Below are positions 42,322 through 51,263 of a stretch of 64,000 nucleotides of DNA, piece after piece (within the stretch, counting starts at the first letter, position 1; every line of letters begins with the position of its first letter). The translations under genes and the position numbers were made by a program. Location: positions 3,472,001 to 3,536,000 of the forward strand of contig OZ241379.1 in the NCBI GenBank assembly GCA_965200685.1, given 5' to 3'. The stretch comes from Bin5 sp965200685 (GTDB lineage Bacteria; Chloroflexota; Anaerolineae; Caldilineales; Caldilineaceae). Under the pieces are notes generated by a model that had not been told where the DNA came from, ran no database searches, and saw nothing but the letters and a program-made list of their open reading frames with translations.

Positions 42322-43313
42322 CTGTCACCTAGATTGTCGCCGCGCGCAGGGATGGCCGAGGCCATTTCCGAAACGGCTTGTAGGCTATCGATCTGTTGGA
42401 AGGCCACGCCGGGGATTGCTCTGTCCACTGTCAGGCCGCCGATACCGAGCAATGTGATGGCGAATCCTCGGCCTTGTAAATCGGCCAACACCCGGCGCAG
42501 ATTGTCGGAAAGGCTGGCACTGATCAGCACAATTGACGTGCCATAGCGCAGGTGATCCGCTTCCAATTGTACTATCCGTTCTATCGTCGTATGGGGCACA
42601 CCCACACAGTAGGCCAGAGCTTCCAGAACATGAGTGAGTTGTTGAGGATGCGCGCTGGGCGAAACGCTCACCCGCCGGCCCGCGTACATCAGGCTGTTGA
42701 CGTAAACCCCTATGGCATCGCCCCGCATATGCGCCCAACGAGCAATGGACGCGCCGGCACTGATGGCAAATTCCCGCAATTCCGCATGCATCCCTTGGAA
42801 GTGAGGGCGATAGGTACGGATGTTGATAAAGATCGCCAGCGGACGGGAGGCCGATGGCTCGAATTGTTTTGTTTGCAGTTCCTGACGACGAGCTGTCGCC
42901 TTCCAATGGATGTGGCGAAAGGTATCACCGGGCAGATATTCGCGCACCCCGCTTACCTGTAGTGGGTCGTCAACCAGCCGCTTTTGGGTCTGGTAATCGC
43001 CGAAAGGATGCCGGGCATCCAGCCCAAGTTCCGGCAGCGTAAATAGCTGAGGGTAGACCAGTAGCAGTTTCGTATCCGCTATTTCTTTGCGATGACTGCG
43101 GAAGCCGAATATATCACCACAGATCAACAGACCCGGCCCGTAGCTCCAGGCCCCCCGCTGGTTGCCGGTAATCGTATAACGGCGGATGACCCGTTCGTAT
43201 AGACCGAGGGAAAAGAGGTTCACCAGGAGCCGGCGACCGGGTATATAGTGGCTGGCCCGTTCGTCAGGTGACAGATTCACGGCGAGGGGATTTCGTCTTC
43301 GCAGCGCAGCCAA
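42318..43313 (-). CDS. DUF58 protein, main part (separated from its N-terminus by a frameshift)
   Basis: A 331-codon frame with the DUF58 core, a von Willebrand A-like fold (LVDDPLQVSGVREYLPGDTFRHIHWKATAR, written here only to mark the conserved YLPGD and HWKATAR words). The protein should start with two membrane helices, which are instead encoded in the overlapping frame 43277-43555. The open frame here begins at TTG 43313, inside that frame, with no ribosome site. One extra base in a CCCC run (43288-43291 region) would join the two into ...EDEIPLAVNLSPDE..., a normal ~410-aa DUF58 protein. DUF58 partners with MoxR ATPases. The single-base difference may be a real mutation, programmed shift or assembly error. 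Confidence 0.78.
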   Translation of the reverse strand: MAALRRRNPLAVNLSPDERASHYIPGRRLLVNLFSLGLYERVIRRYTITGNQRGAWSYGPGLLICGDIFGFRSHRKEIADTKLLLVYPQLFTLPELGLDARHPFGDYQTQKRLVDDPLQVSGVREYLPGDTFRHIHWKATARRQELQTKQFEPSASRPLAIFINIRTYRPHFQGMHAELREFAISAGASIARWAHMRGDAIGVYVNSLMYAGRRVSVSPSAHPQQLTHVLEALAYCVGVPHTTIERIVQLEADHLRYGTSIVLISASLSDNLRRVLADLQGRGFAITLLGIGGLTVDRAIPGVAFQQIDSLQAVSEMASAIPARGDNLGDR

Positions 43314-43555
43314 GCTAGGGGCAAGGGTTTGGCGTTGGTTACTTCCAACAGCAGTTCCGTCTGCTCACCGAAGAACAGACGGTTTACGCCGAATTTGCGT
43401 TTGTACGTCACTTCGGACAAACAATAGCGACTCCAAAGCCAGACCACCCCTCCCAGCAGGAGTAAAATCAGGGACATGATAAAGATCTGGCTGTTGCGGG
43501 TGAACAGTGCAAGCAGCAAGATGAGAACCGCCGCGGTCCAGCCGATACGCCCCAT
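43277..43555 (-). CDS. DUF58 protein, N-terminal part (frameshifted)
   Basis: A 92-aa frame with two membrane helices (GWTAAVLILLLALFT and FIMSLILLLLGGVVWLW) and the start of the DUF58 beta domain (LLLEVTNAKPLPLAWLRCED). It stops at TGA 43277-43279 just after EIPSP, where the family continues. The remainder is in the -1 frame at 42318-43313. The ATG overlaps the TGA of the moxR-like gene (TGATG), as expected for an intact operon gene. As written, the protein would be a truncated membrane stub. Confidence 0.7.
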   Translation of the reverse strand: MGRIGWTAAVLILLLALFTRNSQIFIMSLILLLLGGVVWLWSRYCLSEVTYKRKFGVNRLFFGEQTELLLEVTNAKPLPLAWLRCEDEIPSP

Positions 43556-44598
43556 CAGGCAGCAGGGCCCAGCGCAGGTTCTTTGGATGCGGCCTCCGTG
43601 AAAGGCTCTGCAGTTCCGGGGGGGCTGTCCGAATCAGGCTCGTGCCAGATCTCCTCCACTGGGACAGGCACCTTGTCTATAATTTCATGCAGAATGCTGG
43701 CGGTGGAAGTGCCATGGAGGCGCGCATCTGGGCCGGGGATCAGCCGGTGGCGCAGAACAGGGCCGGCCAGCCATTGAATATCATCCGGTGTGACAAAGGA
43801 ACGGCCACGAATGGCTGCATAGGCCTGCACGCTACGGTAGAAGGCGAGACTGCCTCGAGGACTGACACCCAATTCCAGTGCGCTAGCAGCGCGCGTGGCT
43901 TGTACGAGATCTAAAAGATAATCTTCCAGCACTTGGTGGACGAAGACAGAGCGACAGATAGCCACCGCCTGCTGAATCTCCTCTTCTTGGACGATAGATT
44001 GGACACGGGGGAGCGGGTTGTCCATGCGGAAGCGCTGCAGAATCTGGTGCTCCTCCTCCCGTCGGGGATAGCCCATCGCGACTCGGAGCAAAAAACGGTC
44101 CATTTGGGCCTCGGGCAAGGGGAATGTCCCTGCCAACTCCACCGGGTTTTGGGTTGCCATCAGGAAAAACGGGTAGGGGAGTTGATGGCTAACGCCATCG
44201 ACGGTCACATGACGTTCTTCCATTGCCTCTAACATGGCACTTTGGGTGCGAGGTCCGGCCCGGTTAATTTCGTCCGCCAGCACAACGCCAGCCAAGATCG
44301 GACCAGGCCGGTATTCAAAATTATCTGTCTTGCGGTTGTAGACGCTGACACCGACGATATCCGAGGGTAGGAGGTCTGGTGTGAATTGAATACGCTGGAA
44401 GCTGATCCCCAGAGAGCGGGCGAGGGTTTTGGCGAGGGTCGTTTTGCCGATACCGGGCACATCTTCCAGCAGGATATGGCCTTCACAGAAGAGGGCCACG
44501 AGGAGCTGGTCGACGCTTTCATCCTTACCGATGATCACCTGGGCGACGTTCTCCCGCAGCCGGCGGGCCAAGTCGTGTACAAATGAGACTTCTGCCAC
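43555..44598 (-). CDS. MoxR-family AAA+ ATPase
   Basis: A 347-aa AAA+ ATPase of the MoxR type, chaperone-like proteins that help assemble or activate partner complexes with von Willebrand A-like proteins. The Walker A is GIGKTTLAKT, the Walker B is GVVLADEINRA, sensor 1 is FFLMATQNPVE and the arginine finger region is LPEAQMDRFLLR. A C-terminal helical lid ends near residue 310; the last ~35 residues are acidic and Pro-rich. It is the first gene of the MoxR-DUF58-DUF4129 operon and overlaps the DUF58 start. A good promoter lies 87-115 bases upstream. Confidence 0.92.
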   Translation of the reverse strand: MAEVSFVHDLARRLRENVAQVIIGKDESVDQLLVALFCEGHILLEDVPGIGKTTLAKTLARSLGISFQRIQFTPDLLPSDIVGVSVYNRKTDNFEYRPGPILAGVVLADEINRAGPRTQSAMLEAMEERHVTVDGVSHQLPYPFFLMATQNPVELAGTFPLPEAQMDRFLLRVAMGYPRREEEHQILQRFRMDNPLPRVQSIVQEEEIQQAVAICRSVFVHQVLEDYLLDLVQATRAASALELGVSPRGSLAFYRSVQAYAAIRGRSFVTPDDIQWLAGPVLRHRLIPGPDARLHGTSTASILHEIIDKVPVPVEEIWHEPDSDSPPGTAEPFTEAASKEPALGPAA

Positions 44599-44684
44599 AG
44601 GGGGACTCCTAGAGATATGCTGCAGCCCTGAAAGCTACATTACAGCCTAGCCAACAAGGCCGCAGAGACCGTTTGACGGAAAGG

Positions 44685-44713
44685 AGTATAGCAGTAGGTG
44701 GAAGGAATGACAA
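44685..44713 (-). promoter_or_regulatory. Promoter of the MoxR operon
   Basis: On the minus strand TTGTCA (44713-44708) and TGC-TATACT (44690-44685) are 17 bases apart. This combines a near-consensus -35 with an extended -10. Confidence 0.65.
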
Positions 44714-44748
44714 AGGAACGGGGTATGTGTATCGTTTCGTTGATAGTG

Positions 44749-45708
44749 TCACTGAATCTTGGCCAAGGGTTCTTTCCCGGCCCACACTCGCTGTAGATTG
44801 TTGAAAATGAATATCCCTCTGCGTTGCCAAGTGTCGTATGTGACGCCGGCGATGTGAGGGGTAAAGATGGCGTTCTGCAAGTGCAGGATTGGGTTGTCTG
44901 GGTCTGTCGGCTCTTCGTGTAGAACATCCAAAGCGGCCGCCGCGATGGTACCGTTTTGTAGAGCCTCTGTCAGGGCTACTTCATCCACTACCGCGCCACG
45001 ACAGGTATTGATGAGGAGTGCGTTGGATTTCATGCGTGCCAGCTCGGCAGGGCCGATGAGGTGCCAAGTCTGCTCGTTCAACGGCACATGCAAGGTGATG
45101 ATATCTGACTGGGCCAGAAGATCGTCCAACGCCATCCGCTGTACCCGCAAGCGTTGTTCCACTTCTGTTGGCACAGGAAATGGGTCGAAATACAGCACCT
45201 GCGCGCCAAAGGGAAGCAGCCGCTGGGCCACCTCCCTGCCGATGTGGCCGAGGCCGACAATGCCGACAGTCTTGCCGTAAATTGTGAAGGTCGTCATACC
45301 GCTGTCCATGTCCTTCCAGCCATCGTTGCGTACATTGTGGTCCATCTCCAGCAGCCGGCGATAGACGCCTAGGATCAGTGCGAAAGTGTGTTCGGCCACA
45401 TCAATGGCGTTGGTACCCCCATTGTTGGCGAGAGGGATTCCGAGTTCGCGCAGCAGGTGTAACGGCATTCTATCAAAGCCGGCACTGACGAGCTGCACCA
45501 ATTGTGTCTTCTCCGCTGCCCGCAGTACAGATTCTTCAATTGTGCTGGGAAAGAGAATCAGAAAATCAGCATCAGCCGCGCAGTACGCCTTTTCTGCTGC
45601 CGGCAAATTGTGCCGCTGAATGGACACATCCCAGGCAAGAGGGGCCGGCGTAACGACCTGCCTAGCCAGTTTGTCTGCAAGACTGGTGAAGAAGATGACT
45701 TTGGGCAT
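44749..45708 (-). CDS. D-2-hydroxyacid dehydrogenase (NAD-dependent)
   Basis: A 319-aa enzyme of the D-isomer 2-hydroxyacid dehydrogenase family, which interconverts 2-hydroxy and 2-keto acids with NAD(P). The Rossmann motif is GIVGLGHIGREVA. The later signature NTCRGAVVDEVALTEAL carries the catalytic Arg, EEPTDPDNP the Glu, and NAIFTPHIAGVT the catalytic His. The start at 45708 (MPKVIFFTS) agrees with the family; an upstream extension of 85 codons would run through the preceding amidohydrolase gene. It is last in a four-gene operon of sugar-acid-type enzymes. Confidence 0.9.
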   Translation of the reverse strand: MPKVIFFTSLADKLARQVVTPAPLAWDVSIQRHNLPAAEKAYCAADADFLILFPSTIEESVLRAAEKTQLVQLVSAGFDRMPLHLLRELGIPLANNGGTNAIDVAEHTFALILGVYRRLLEMDHNVRNDGWKDMDSGMTTFTIYGKTVGIVGLGHIGREVAQRLLPFGAQVLYFDPFPVPTEVEQRLRVQRMALDDLLAQSDIITLHVPLNEQTWHLIGPAELARMKSNALLINTCRGAVVDEVALTEALQNGTIAAAALDVLHEEPTDPDNPILHLQNAIFTPHIAGVTYDTWQRRGIFIFNNLQRVWAGKEPLAKIQ

Positions 45709-45731
45709 AGGCAGGCTCGTCTCCTGAAATG

Positions 45732-46505
45732 TTAATTTTCTAATTTCCAGATCTTTTGCGCGGTCTTGCCAAAAATCCACGCCTGTTCGTCTACGCTCAA
45801 CCCGGAAAGATAGTTGATTGGGAATTGCAGCGAGCTGTCGTAGCCCTCCCGGCTGCTGACCGGCGGCCAGTCGCTGCCCCACATCACACGCTGTGGGCCG
45901 AACGCCTCCAAGGCCAGCTCGGCCAAGGGCGGAACATCCTGAAATGGGCAAGGCAGGTAGCAAAATTCGCCAAAGCCAGGGAGTTTGATGGTCAGATTCT
46001 CATAGTGGGCCAAAGCCGTGACCGTGGCGAATGTATCTAGGTCTGTGTCCGCTCTCACACCTCCTAGATGCTCAATGACGATAGATAGATTCGGGAAGAG
46101 GCGCAGAACTTCAGAAAATTCAGCACTTTGCAGGATCTCTGGCCGGCTGAACACGCTGACCACCAGATCCAACTCCGCCGCAGTGCGCCAATGGACCAGC
46201 GGATCCCTGCCATTGCTGCGAAAGTCTGCCCACAGACGAATGCCGGCGATGCCCTGGTCCGCCCAAGCGCGGATGGCCCTGCCATCGTCATCCGCAGGCA
46301 CAATCATGGCCGCGGCAAAACAGCCAGGATGTGTATTCATCACCTGGGCAATGTAGCTGTTGTCGTTGTTGCCGAGATACTGAATGAGCACTGCCTGCGC
46401 GACGCCTGTCCGCTCCATGTGAAACAGCAGGGCTTCGACCGGTTCGTATTTGTGTAGGCCGATGTGGCAGTGGGTATCAACGACGCTGAAGTCTCTTTCG
46501 TTCAT
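45732..46505 (-). CDS. Amidohydrolase family protein (TIM-barrel metal-dependent hydrolase)
   Basis: A 257-aa amidohydrolase of the type that includes lactonases and decarboxylases. The first metal motif is DTHCHIG (HxH) near residue 12. IEHLGGVRAD gives the His at the end of a central strand, and VMWGSDWPPVS gives the late catalytic Asp in the usual WGSDWP. Such proteins often open sugar lactones in the same pathways as enolase-superfamily dehydratases, which fits its place directly between a mandelate-racemase-like gene and a hydroxyacid dehydrogenase gene. The substrate is not known. Confidence 0.88.
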   Translation of the reverse strand: MNERDFSVVDTHCHIGLHKYEPVEALLFHMERTGVAQAVLIQYLGNNDNSYIAQVMNTHPGCFAAAMIVPADDDGRAIRAWADQGIAGIRLWADFRSNGRDPLVHWRTAAELDLVVSVFSRPEILQSAEFSEVLRLFPNLSIVIEHLGGVRADTDLDTFATVTALAHYENLTIKLPGFGEFCYLPCPFQDVPPLAELALEAFGPQRVMWGSDWPPVSSREGYDSSLQFPINYLSGLSVDEQAWIFGKTAQKIWKLEN

Positions 46506-46562
46506 TTTGACTGCTCCGCAACACGTACTGTGATGCCCTTCTCAATCAAGCCGCAGGGCTGC

Positions 46563-47735
46563 TCACCCGCTCTCTATTCTAAAGTTCAGTATCTCATCTG
46601 TGGGCTCTGTACCGAGCCCTGGCCCATGCGGTAGCGTAAAGTAGCCGGCTTGGCAGTCCATGGCACTGTGGATGAACTGCTTGTTGCGGTCGAAGATCGA
46701 GTGCTGGTATTCGTGCATGGTGAAATTGGCAAGGGTAGCAGCTACGTGCAGGCTAGCCGCCTGGGCAATGCCGATGTTGATTGTGGCGTGGGGCATGACT
46801 TTACAATGGAAGACTTGCGCCAGCTCGCAGATGCGCCGGAAGCCGGTAATGCCTGTATGGGCCATCTCTGGCTGAATGACATTCATGCAGCGGGCCTGGA
46901 AGCGGGGCAGATATTCATAGACCGTGCGCCATTCTTCCCCCAACCCAACTTGGGTACGCACGGCACGAGCCACCTGGGCCTGGCCCGCCAAATCCTCCGT
47001 TGGAACAGGTGCTTCCGCTAAATGCAGGCCATATTCACACAGCTGATCGATCAGAGGGATCGCTTCCAGCGCGGAGTAACGCCAATGGAGATCCACAAGG
47101 ATCTTCGGCTCTGGCCCGACCGCTTGGCGAATGGCCTGGACTTCTGCGACCTCGCCTTCGTCCGCTATGGCTGCGGCGTATTTCAAGGCAGAGAACCCCC
47201 GCTCGATCCAAACTCTGGCCAGCGCAGCCCGCTCCGCTTTGCTCGCGCCCGGCAGGCCGGAAATGTACACCGGCAGCCGTTCGTGACGTAAGCCACCTAA
47301 TAGCTGATAGACCGGCTGCCCTAGCAATTTGCCCCGCAGATCCCACAGGGCCATATCCAATCCAGCGATGGCGTCAAGCGTGTAGCCACCAAAATGGCCC
47401 CGCACCCGCTGCAGATCGTACATGTCCTCATAAATACGTTCCACATCATGGGGGTTGCGGCCAATGACGAACGGAAGCAGCACCTCCTCCAGAATCGTCT
47501 GTGCAACCTGCGGCGCGACCACGCCGAAACTCTCACCCCAGCCGACTGTGCCATCATCCACCATCACCTTCACAAGGAGTGTCTGATCATGGACAGGGTA
47601 GATGGTCCGGTTCCCCGGACGCACAATATAGCTCTTGGCATTGGGATGGTTGCCCGCCTCAAGCGGACCCAAATAGGGCACATCCCTGGGGATGCGGAGC
47701 GGGAACAGTTCGATGGCTGAAATTATTGCGCTCAT
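46563..47735 (-). CDS. Enolase-superfamily (mandelate racemase/muconate lactonising) enzyme
   Basis: A 390-aa enolase-superfamily enzyme with an N-terminal capping domain and a modified TIM barrel. Metal ligands are placed at D215 (KILVDLHWRY), E241 (HLAEAPVP) and E267 (GLGEEWR). K185 (FSALKYA) and the His of MPHATINIG are candidate acid/base residues. Members usually dehydrate or epimerise acid sugars. The specificity is not readable. It lies 25 bases after the DapA-family lyase and 57 bases before the amidohydrolase, in one minus-strand operon that could degrade a sugar acid stepwise. Confidence 0.88.
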   Translation of the reverse strand: MSAIISAIELFPLRIPRDVPYLGPLEAGNHPNAKSYIVRPGNRTIYPVHDQTLLVKVMVDDGTVGWGESFGVVAPQVAQTILEEVLLPFVIGRNPHDVERIYEDMYDLQRVRGHFGGYTLDAIAGLDMALWDLRGKLLGQPVYQLLGGLRHERLPVYISGLPGASKAERAALARVWIERGFSALKYAAAIADEGEVAEVQAIRQAVGPEPKILVDLHWRYSALEAIPLIDQLCEYGLHLAEAPVPTEDLAGQAQVARAVRTQVGLGEEWRTVYEYLPRFQARCMNVIQPEMAHTGITGFRRICELAQVFHCKVMPHATINIGIAQAASLHVAATLANFTMHEYQHSIFDRNKQFIHSAMDCQAGYFTLPHGPGLGTEPTDEILNFRIESG

Positions 47736-47760
47736 AGTCGTGGATGACTGCCATGTATCG

Positions 47761-48660
47761 TCATAGGGTAAAGAGTGGCTCTATATCCTGCCAGATTGCC
47801 TCAAATTCCTGCAAGTCCTGTTGGTCCAGATATTTGCCGGGCATGCGGCTGGCTGTAGAGGTGAAGATCCCCCGGCGCTGGAAGACATGCTTGTAGACAG
47901 CGACCCCATGCATACGTTCAAAGTTGATCAGCGGCAGCAGGCGGTTGAAAAGCGTTCGGGCGGCGGCTTCATCGTTCGCTTCCAGCAGTCGCCAGATCTG
48001 CGTGTGTATGTCCAATGACTGGCTGGCCGGCATGTTTCCGCAAGCTCCTCGCCGCCATTCATCTATCATATAGATGCCGCCCTGTCCACCGAAGACACCC
48101 TTACAGGCATCTTGGGCCGCGGCCAAAGTGCGCGAGATGGCACGTGGCTCCGGCAATGTCTCCTCTTTCAAATACTGTACCCATTCTAGCTCCCGGCACA
48201 TCCTCCCCAGCAGGGCAGCACTCATCGGGGTACCGATGGGGCCGATATAATTCTGGATGATGATTGGAATGTGCAAGGCTTGGTTGAGGCTGGCATAGTA
48301 GTCGTAGCAGCCATCTGCGTCCGGGTGTAGAATATGGGGAGGCATGACCATAATCCCGGCCGCGCCTATTGTTTGCGCGTAGCGACTGAGGGCGATGGCC
48401 GGCACTTTGTGCCCATGTGTTGTGGCGGCGATGACCGGAACCCGCCCGTCAGCCGCCTCAACCACAATACGCATCCACTGCTGCCGTTCCTCGTCAGACA
48501 ATGTGGCGAACTCGCTGGCATTGGCCGGGCCGACAAGGCCGGCCGCGCCGGCCTCAATACAAAAATCGACCTGCCGCCGCAGAGCCGCTTCATCCAACGC
48601 TAGGGTATCTGCAAATGGGGTGACGACAATCGCAAATATGCCGCGCCAACTGTTGCTCAT
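47761..48660 (-). CDS. DapA/NAL-family lyase (probable 2-keto-3-deoxy sugar-acid aldolase or dehydratase)
   Basis: A 299-aa class I aldolase of the dihydrodipicolinate synthase/N-acetylneuraminate lyase family. The Schiff-base Lys is K165 (VQYLKEETLPEP) and the conserved Tyr is Y138 (IIIQNYIGPIGTP). The context (enolase-superfamily dehydratase, hydroxyacid dehydrogenase) favours a sugar-acid substrate over lysine biosynthesis. The ATG at 48660 has GGAG eight bases upstream; a 22-codon extension is unlikely. It is the first gene of the minus-strand operon and is divergent from the methyltransferase gene. Confidence 0.88.
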   Translation of the reverse strand: MSNSWRGIFAIVVTPFADTLALDEAALRRQVDFCIEAGAAGLVGPANASEFATLSDEERQQWMRIVVEAADGRVPVIAATTHGHKVPAIALSRYAQTIGAAGIMVMPPHILHPDADGCYDYYASLNQALHIPIIIQNYIGPIGTPMSAALLGRMCRELEWVQYLKEETLPEPRAISRTLAAAQDACKGVFGGQGGIYMIDEWRRGACGNMPASQSLDIHTQIWRLLEANDEAAARTLFNRLLPLINFERMHGVAVYKHVFQRRGIFTSTASRMPGKYLDQQDLQEFEAIWQDIEPLFTL

Positions 48661-48774
48661 CAGATGATCTCCGGGGCTGTAGGGTGGGAGGTGCTCATGC
48701 ACACATGGGAGATGAGCGCATATCAATTCGTCACAAGAAGCATACGATAGAATTCGTAGGTAACTAGATACAGC

Positions 48775-48803
48775 TTGACGACAGCTGCGTTTTCAGTTAC
48801 AGT
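48775..48803 (+). promoter_or_regulatory. Putative promoter of the methyltransferase gene
   Basis: TTGACG (48775-48780) and TACAGT (48798-48803) are 17 bases apart, about 40 bases before the ATG. Confidence 0.4.
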
Positions 48804-48843
48804 TGCATCATCCACACAACAGTATGACATTGGGGAACGTACC

Positions 48844-50073
48844 ATGAACAAGCGATTAGGTTCTGCGGATTTTTCAGTGCAGGAGAGCCTCGCCATTTTG
48901 GAGAGTGGTGAGGCATCTACAGCGGACAAAAAAGCAGCGATGTCGTCAATCGGACGTAAGCGTGACCCGCATTTGAAAGGAATTCTCCTCAAATACAGCG
49001 GGCATTCTCATCCAGAAATTGTGTTGCAGGCTATTCGCGGTTTGCTTGTTTTTCGTAGCGACCCACTGGTTCGTGAGTATCTCATATCTATGTGTGAACA
49101 TCCAAACGATATGATTCGTGATGTTATCCAAAAAGAGATGTATGGAAATGAACCGATAGCTGAGGACTCACACGTTGACTCACCTGCTTTTATGAAAAAT
49201 GTAGTCGTTCATGGTGATGTATTGGACGCCTTGAAGTACGCTCCTGACGGATCAGTACATCTCACATTCACATCGCCCCCTTATTATAATGCTCGCGATT
49301 ATTCCATATATGCAAATTATGATGAATACCTAGATTTTCTAGAGGATGTTTTTCGCGAAGTTTATCGAGTTACCAAAGAAGGCCGTTTCTTTGTCTTGAA
49401 CACTTCCCCCATTATTATTCCACGTGCTGGCAGAAAATACGCCAGCAGGCGTTATCCAGTGCCTTTTGATATACACGGTCGGCTTGCAAGAATAGGCTGG
49501 GAGTTTATCGACGATATCATCTGGGCAAAGCCTGAAAAGAGTGCAAAGAATCGAGTTGCTGGATTTGAGGTGAATCGAAAGCCACTTACCTATAAACCGA
49601 ATCCCCGAACTGAGTATGTCATGGTGTATCGGAAGAAATCGTACAAATTGATAGATTGGAACTTGAGGCAGTACTCGTATGAGGCTGTAGAGAGAAGCAA
49701 AGTAGGTGATGATTTTGAAAGGTCAAATGTGTGGGACATCGCCCCAGCAAGCGATAGGGTTCATAGTGCAGTGTTTCCCTTGAGATTGTGCCAACAGATC
49801 GTACAGTTATATTCGTTTAGCGGTGACTTGGTATTCGACCCTTTTGCTGGTAGTGGCACCCTAGGGAAGGCTGCGATACAGGCCAATCGCTATTGCTTTA
49901 TGACGGAAATTCAGACTGCCTATGTCACGCGCATCCAGCAGAACATAGGGGGGCTGTTATCCGGCAGGCTTGTCAGGTTTATGAGCATCGCCGAATTCAA
50001 AAAGGAGTCTGAAAATGGCTATACCCATGGATCGGGAAGCCATTCAATGTATAAGCGAGTGCAATTACAATGA
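48844..50073 (+). CDS. Orphan DNA methyltransferase (N4-cytosine/N6-adenine type) with helical-repeat N-terminus
   Basis: A 409-aa site-specific DNA methyltransferase of the beta class, in which motif IV comes before motif I. Motif IV is TSPPYYN (residues 143-149), a form common in N4-cytosine enzymes. The AdoMet-binding motif I is DPFAGSGTLGKA (332-343). Residues ~25-100 resemble HEAT-type helical repeats (DPHLKGILLKYSGHSHPEIV), an unusual addition. The gene is visibly richer in A+T than its neighbours, and no restriction enzyme or integrase is next to it, so it looks like an acquired solitary methyltransferase. GGGGAA precedes the ATG at 48844. Its TGA overlaps the start of the next gene (ATGA). 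Confidence 0.88.
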   Translation: MNKRLGSADFSVQESLAILESGEASTADKKAAMSSIGRKRDPHLKGILLKYSGHSHPEIVLQAIRGLLVFRSDPLVREYLISMCEHPNDMIRDVIQKEMYGNEPIAEDSHVDSPAFMKNVVVHGDVLDALKYAPDGSVHLTFTSPPYYNARDYSIYANYDEYLDFLEDVFREVYRVTKEGRFFVLNTSPIIIPRAGRKYASRRYPVPFDIHGRLARIGWEFIDDIIWAKPEKSAKNRVAGFEVNRKPLTYKPNPRTEYVMVYRKKSYKLIDWNLRQYSYEAVERSKVGDDFERSNVWDIAPASDRVHSAVFPLRLCQQIVQLYSFSGDLVFDPFAGSGTLGKAAIQANRYCFMTEIQTAYVTRIQQNIGGLLSGRLVRFMSIAEFKKESENGYTHGSGSHSMYKRVQLQ

Positions 50074-51257
50074 AAATTATCGCTGTAAGCGTATACAGGC
50101 TGCAAGGTGTTTTAGAACACGAAGGCGAGTTTTGGGAGGAGCGCTTGGTGCGTCCGCTAGATATCTATGCGGAACATAAAGCCGAAGGCCCTCACAGTAT
50201 CGGTGAGATCAGTGAAGGCCGCTACAACATCACCGCCTATTTCGTTGATATCGAAACCGATGAAGGCGTATCCGGCACGGGCGGCCCGTTCCCATTGGAG
50301 CAGGCATTTATCATCCAGACCCAATTGGCACCCCTCCTGGTCGGGCATGACCCCCTGGCGACTGAACGCCTGTGGGACCGGATGTATCGGGCGCGGGTAC
50401 ATGGCCGCAAAGGTACGGAAATGATGGCGATCAGCGCGCTGGACTGCGCGCTGTGGGATCTGAAGGGACGCTGGTTCAACGCGCCGGTCTGTCAACTGCT
50501 GGGCGGCCCTACCCGCACGGAGATCCCTGCCTATGCCAGCGCGCTGGGCTACTCACTGGATCCGGAACTGGTGCAGGAGCGGGCCCGGCAATTTGTGGCC
50601 GATGGGTTTCGGGCGACGAAGTGGTTCTTTCGGGACGGGCCCACCGATGGGAAAATGGGGATAGAGCGCAATCTGCGCTTGGTCCGTACCTTGCGGGAAA
50701 GCGTGGGCCCGGACGTGGACATTATGCTGGACTGTTGGATGAGTTGGGATGTGCCGTATACGATTCAGATGGCCCGCCGGCTGGAAGAGTACGCGCCTCG
50801 CTGGCTCGAAGAGCCGGTACTGCCGGACAAGATCCAGCAGTACGCGCAGATCCGCAGTACTGTCAATATTCCCATCAGCGGCGGCGAGCACGAGTACACC
50901 CGCTGGGGACTGAAGCAATTGATGGATGTTGGTGCCTGTGACGTCTACCAACCAGATATCTACTGGTGTGGCGGCATCTCAGAGATGCAGAAGATTCTAG
51001 CCCTGGCTTCCGCCTACGACGTGCCGGTGATTCCGCACGGCCACTCCACGCCTGCCAGCGCGCATGTCATCGCCGCCTGGCCTGCACCGACGACGCCCTT
51101 GTTGGAATATCTCATCAAATGGAATGAAATCCACCAGTTCTTCCTCAAAAATCCGCTAAAACCGATCAACGGCATTGTGACTGTCCCGAATGGACCTGGT
51201 GTTGGGATGGCGTTGGATGAGACGAAAATTGAACGGCGCGATGTGGTGACATTCTGA
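50070..51257 (+). CDS. Enolase-superfamily dehydratase, L-rhamnonate dehydratase-like
   Basis: A 395-aa enolase-superfamily enzyme. Metal ligands are D221 (DIMLDCWMSWD), E247 or E248 (WLEEPVLPD) and E273 (SGGEHEYTRWG). The His after the third ligand, the following DVYQPDIYWCGGISEM and the IPHGHST loop resemble L-rhamnonate dehydratases. These remove water from an acid sugar to give a 2-keto-3-deoxy product, a substrate for DapA-family lyases such as that encoded at 47761. It overlaps the methyltransferase stop by four bases and is convergent with the ThDP gene. The assignment to rhamnonate rather than another acid sugar is an inference. Confidence 0.85.
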   Translation: MKIIAVSVYRLQGVLEHEGEFWEERLVRPLDIYAEHKAEGPHSIGEISEGRYNITAYFVDIETDEGVSGTGGPFPLEQAFIIQTQLAPLLVGHDPLATERLWDRMYRARVHGRKGTEMMAISALDCALWDLKGRWFNAPVCQLLGGPTRTEIPAYASALGYSLDPELVQERARQFVADGFRATKWFFRDGPTDGKMGIERNLRLVRTLRESVGPDVDIMLDCWMSWDVPYTIQMARRLEEYAPRWLEEPVLPDKIQQYAQIRSTVNIPISGGEHEYTRWGLKQLMDVGACDVYQPDIYWCGGISEMQKILALASAYDVPVIPHGHSTPASAHVIAAWPAPTTPLLEYLIKWNEIHQFFLKNPLKPINGIVTVPNGPGVGMALDETKIERRDVVTF

Positions 51258-51263
51258 AGGGTG

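Noticed and set aside
42318..43313. A separate gene starting at TTG 43313
   Set aside because: There is no ribosome site, and the product would lack the membrane anchor. The sequence reads as the continuation of the 43277-43555 frame after one base change.
48661..50073. Complete restriction-modification system or genomic island
   Set aside because: Only the methyltransferase is present. No nuclease, integrase or direct-repeat border was seen.
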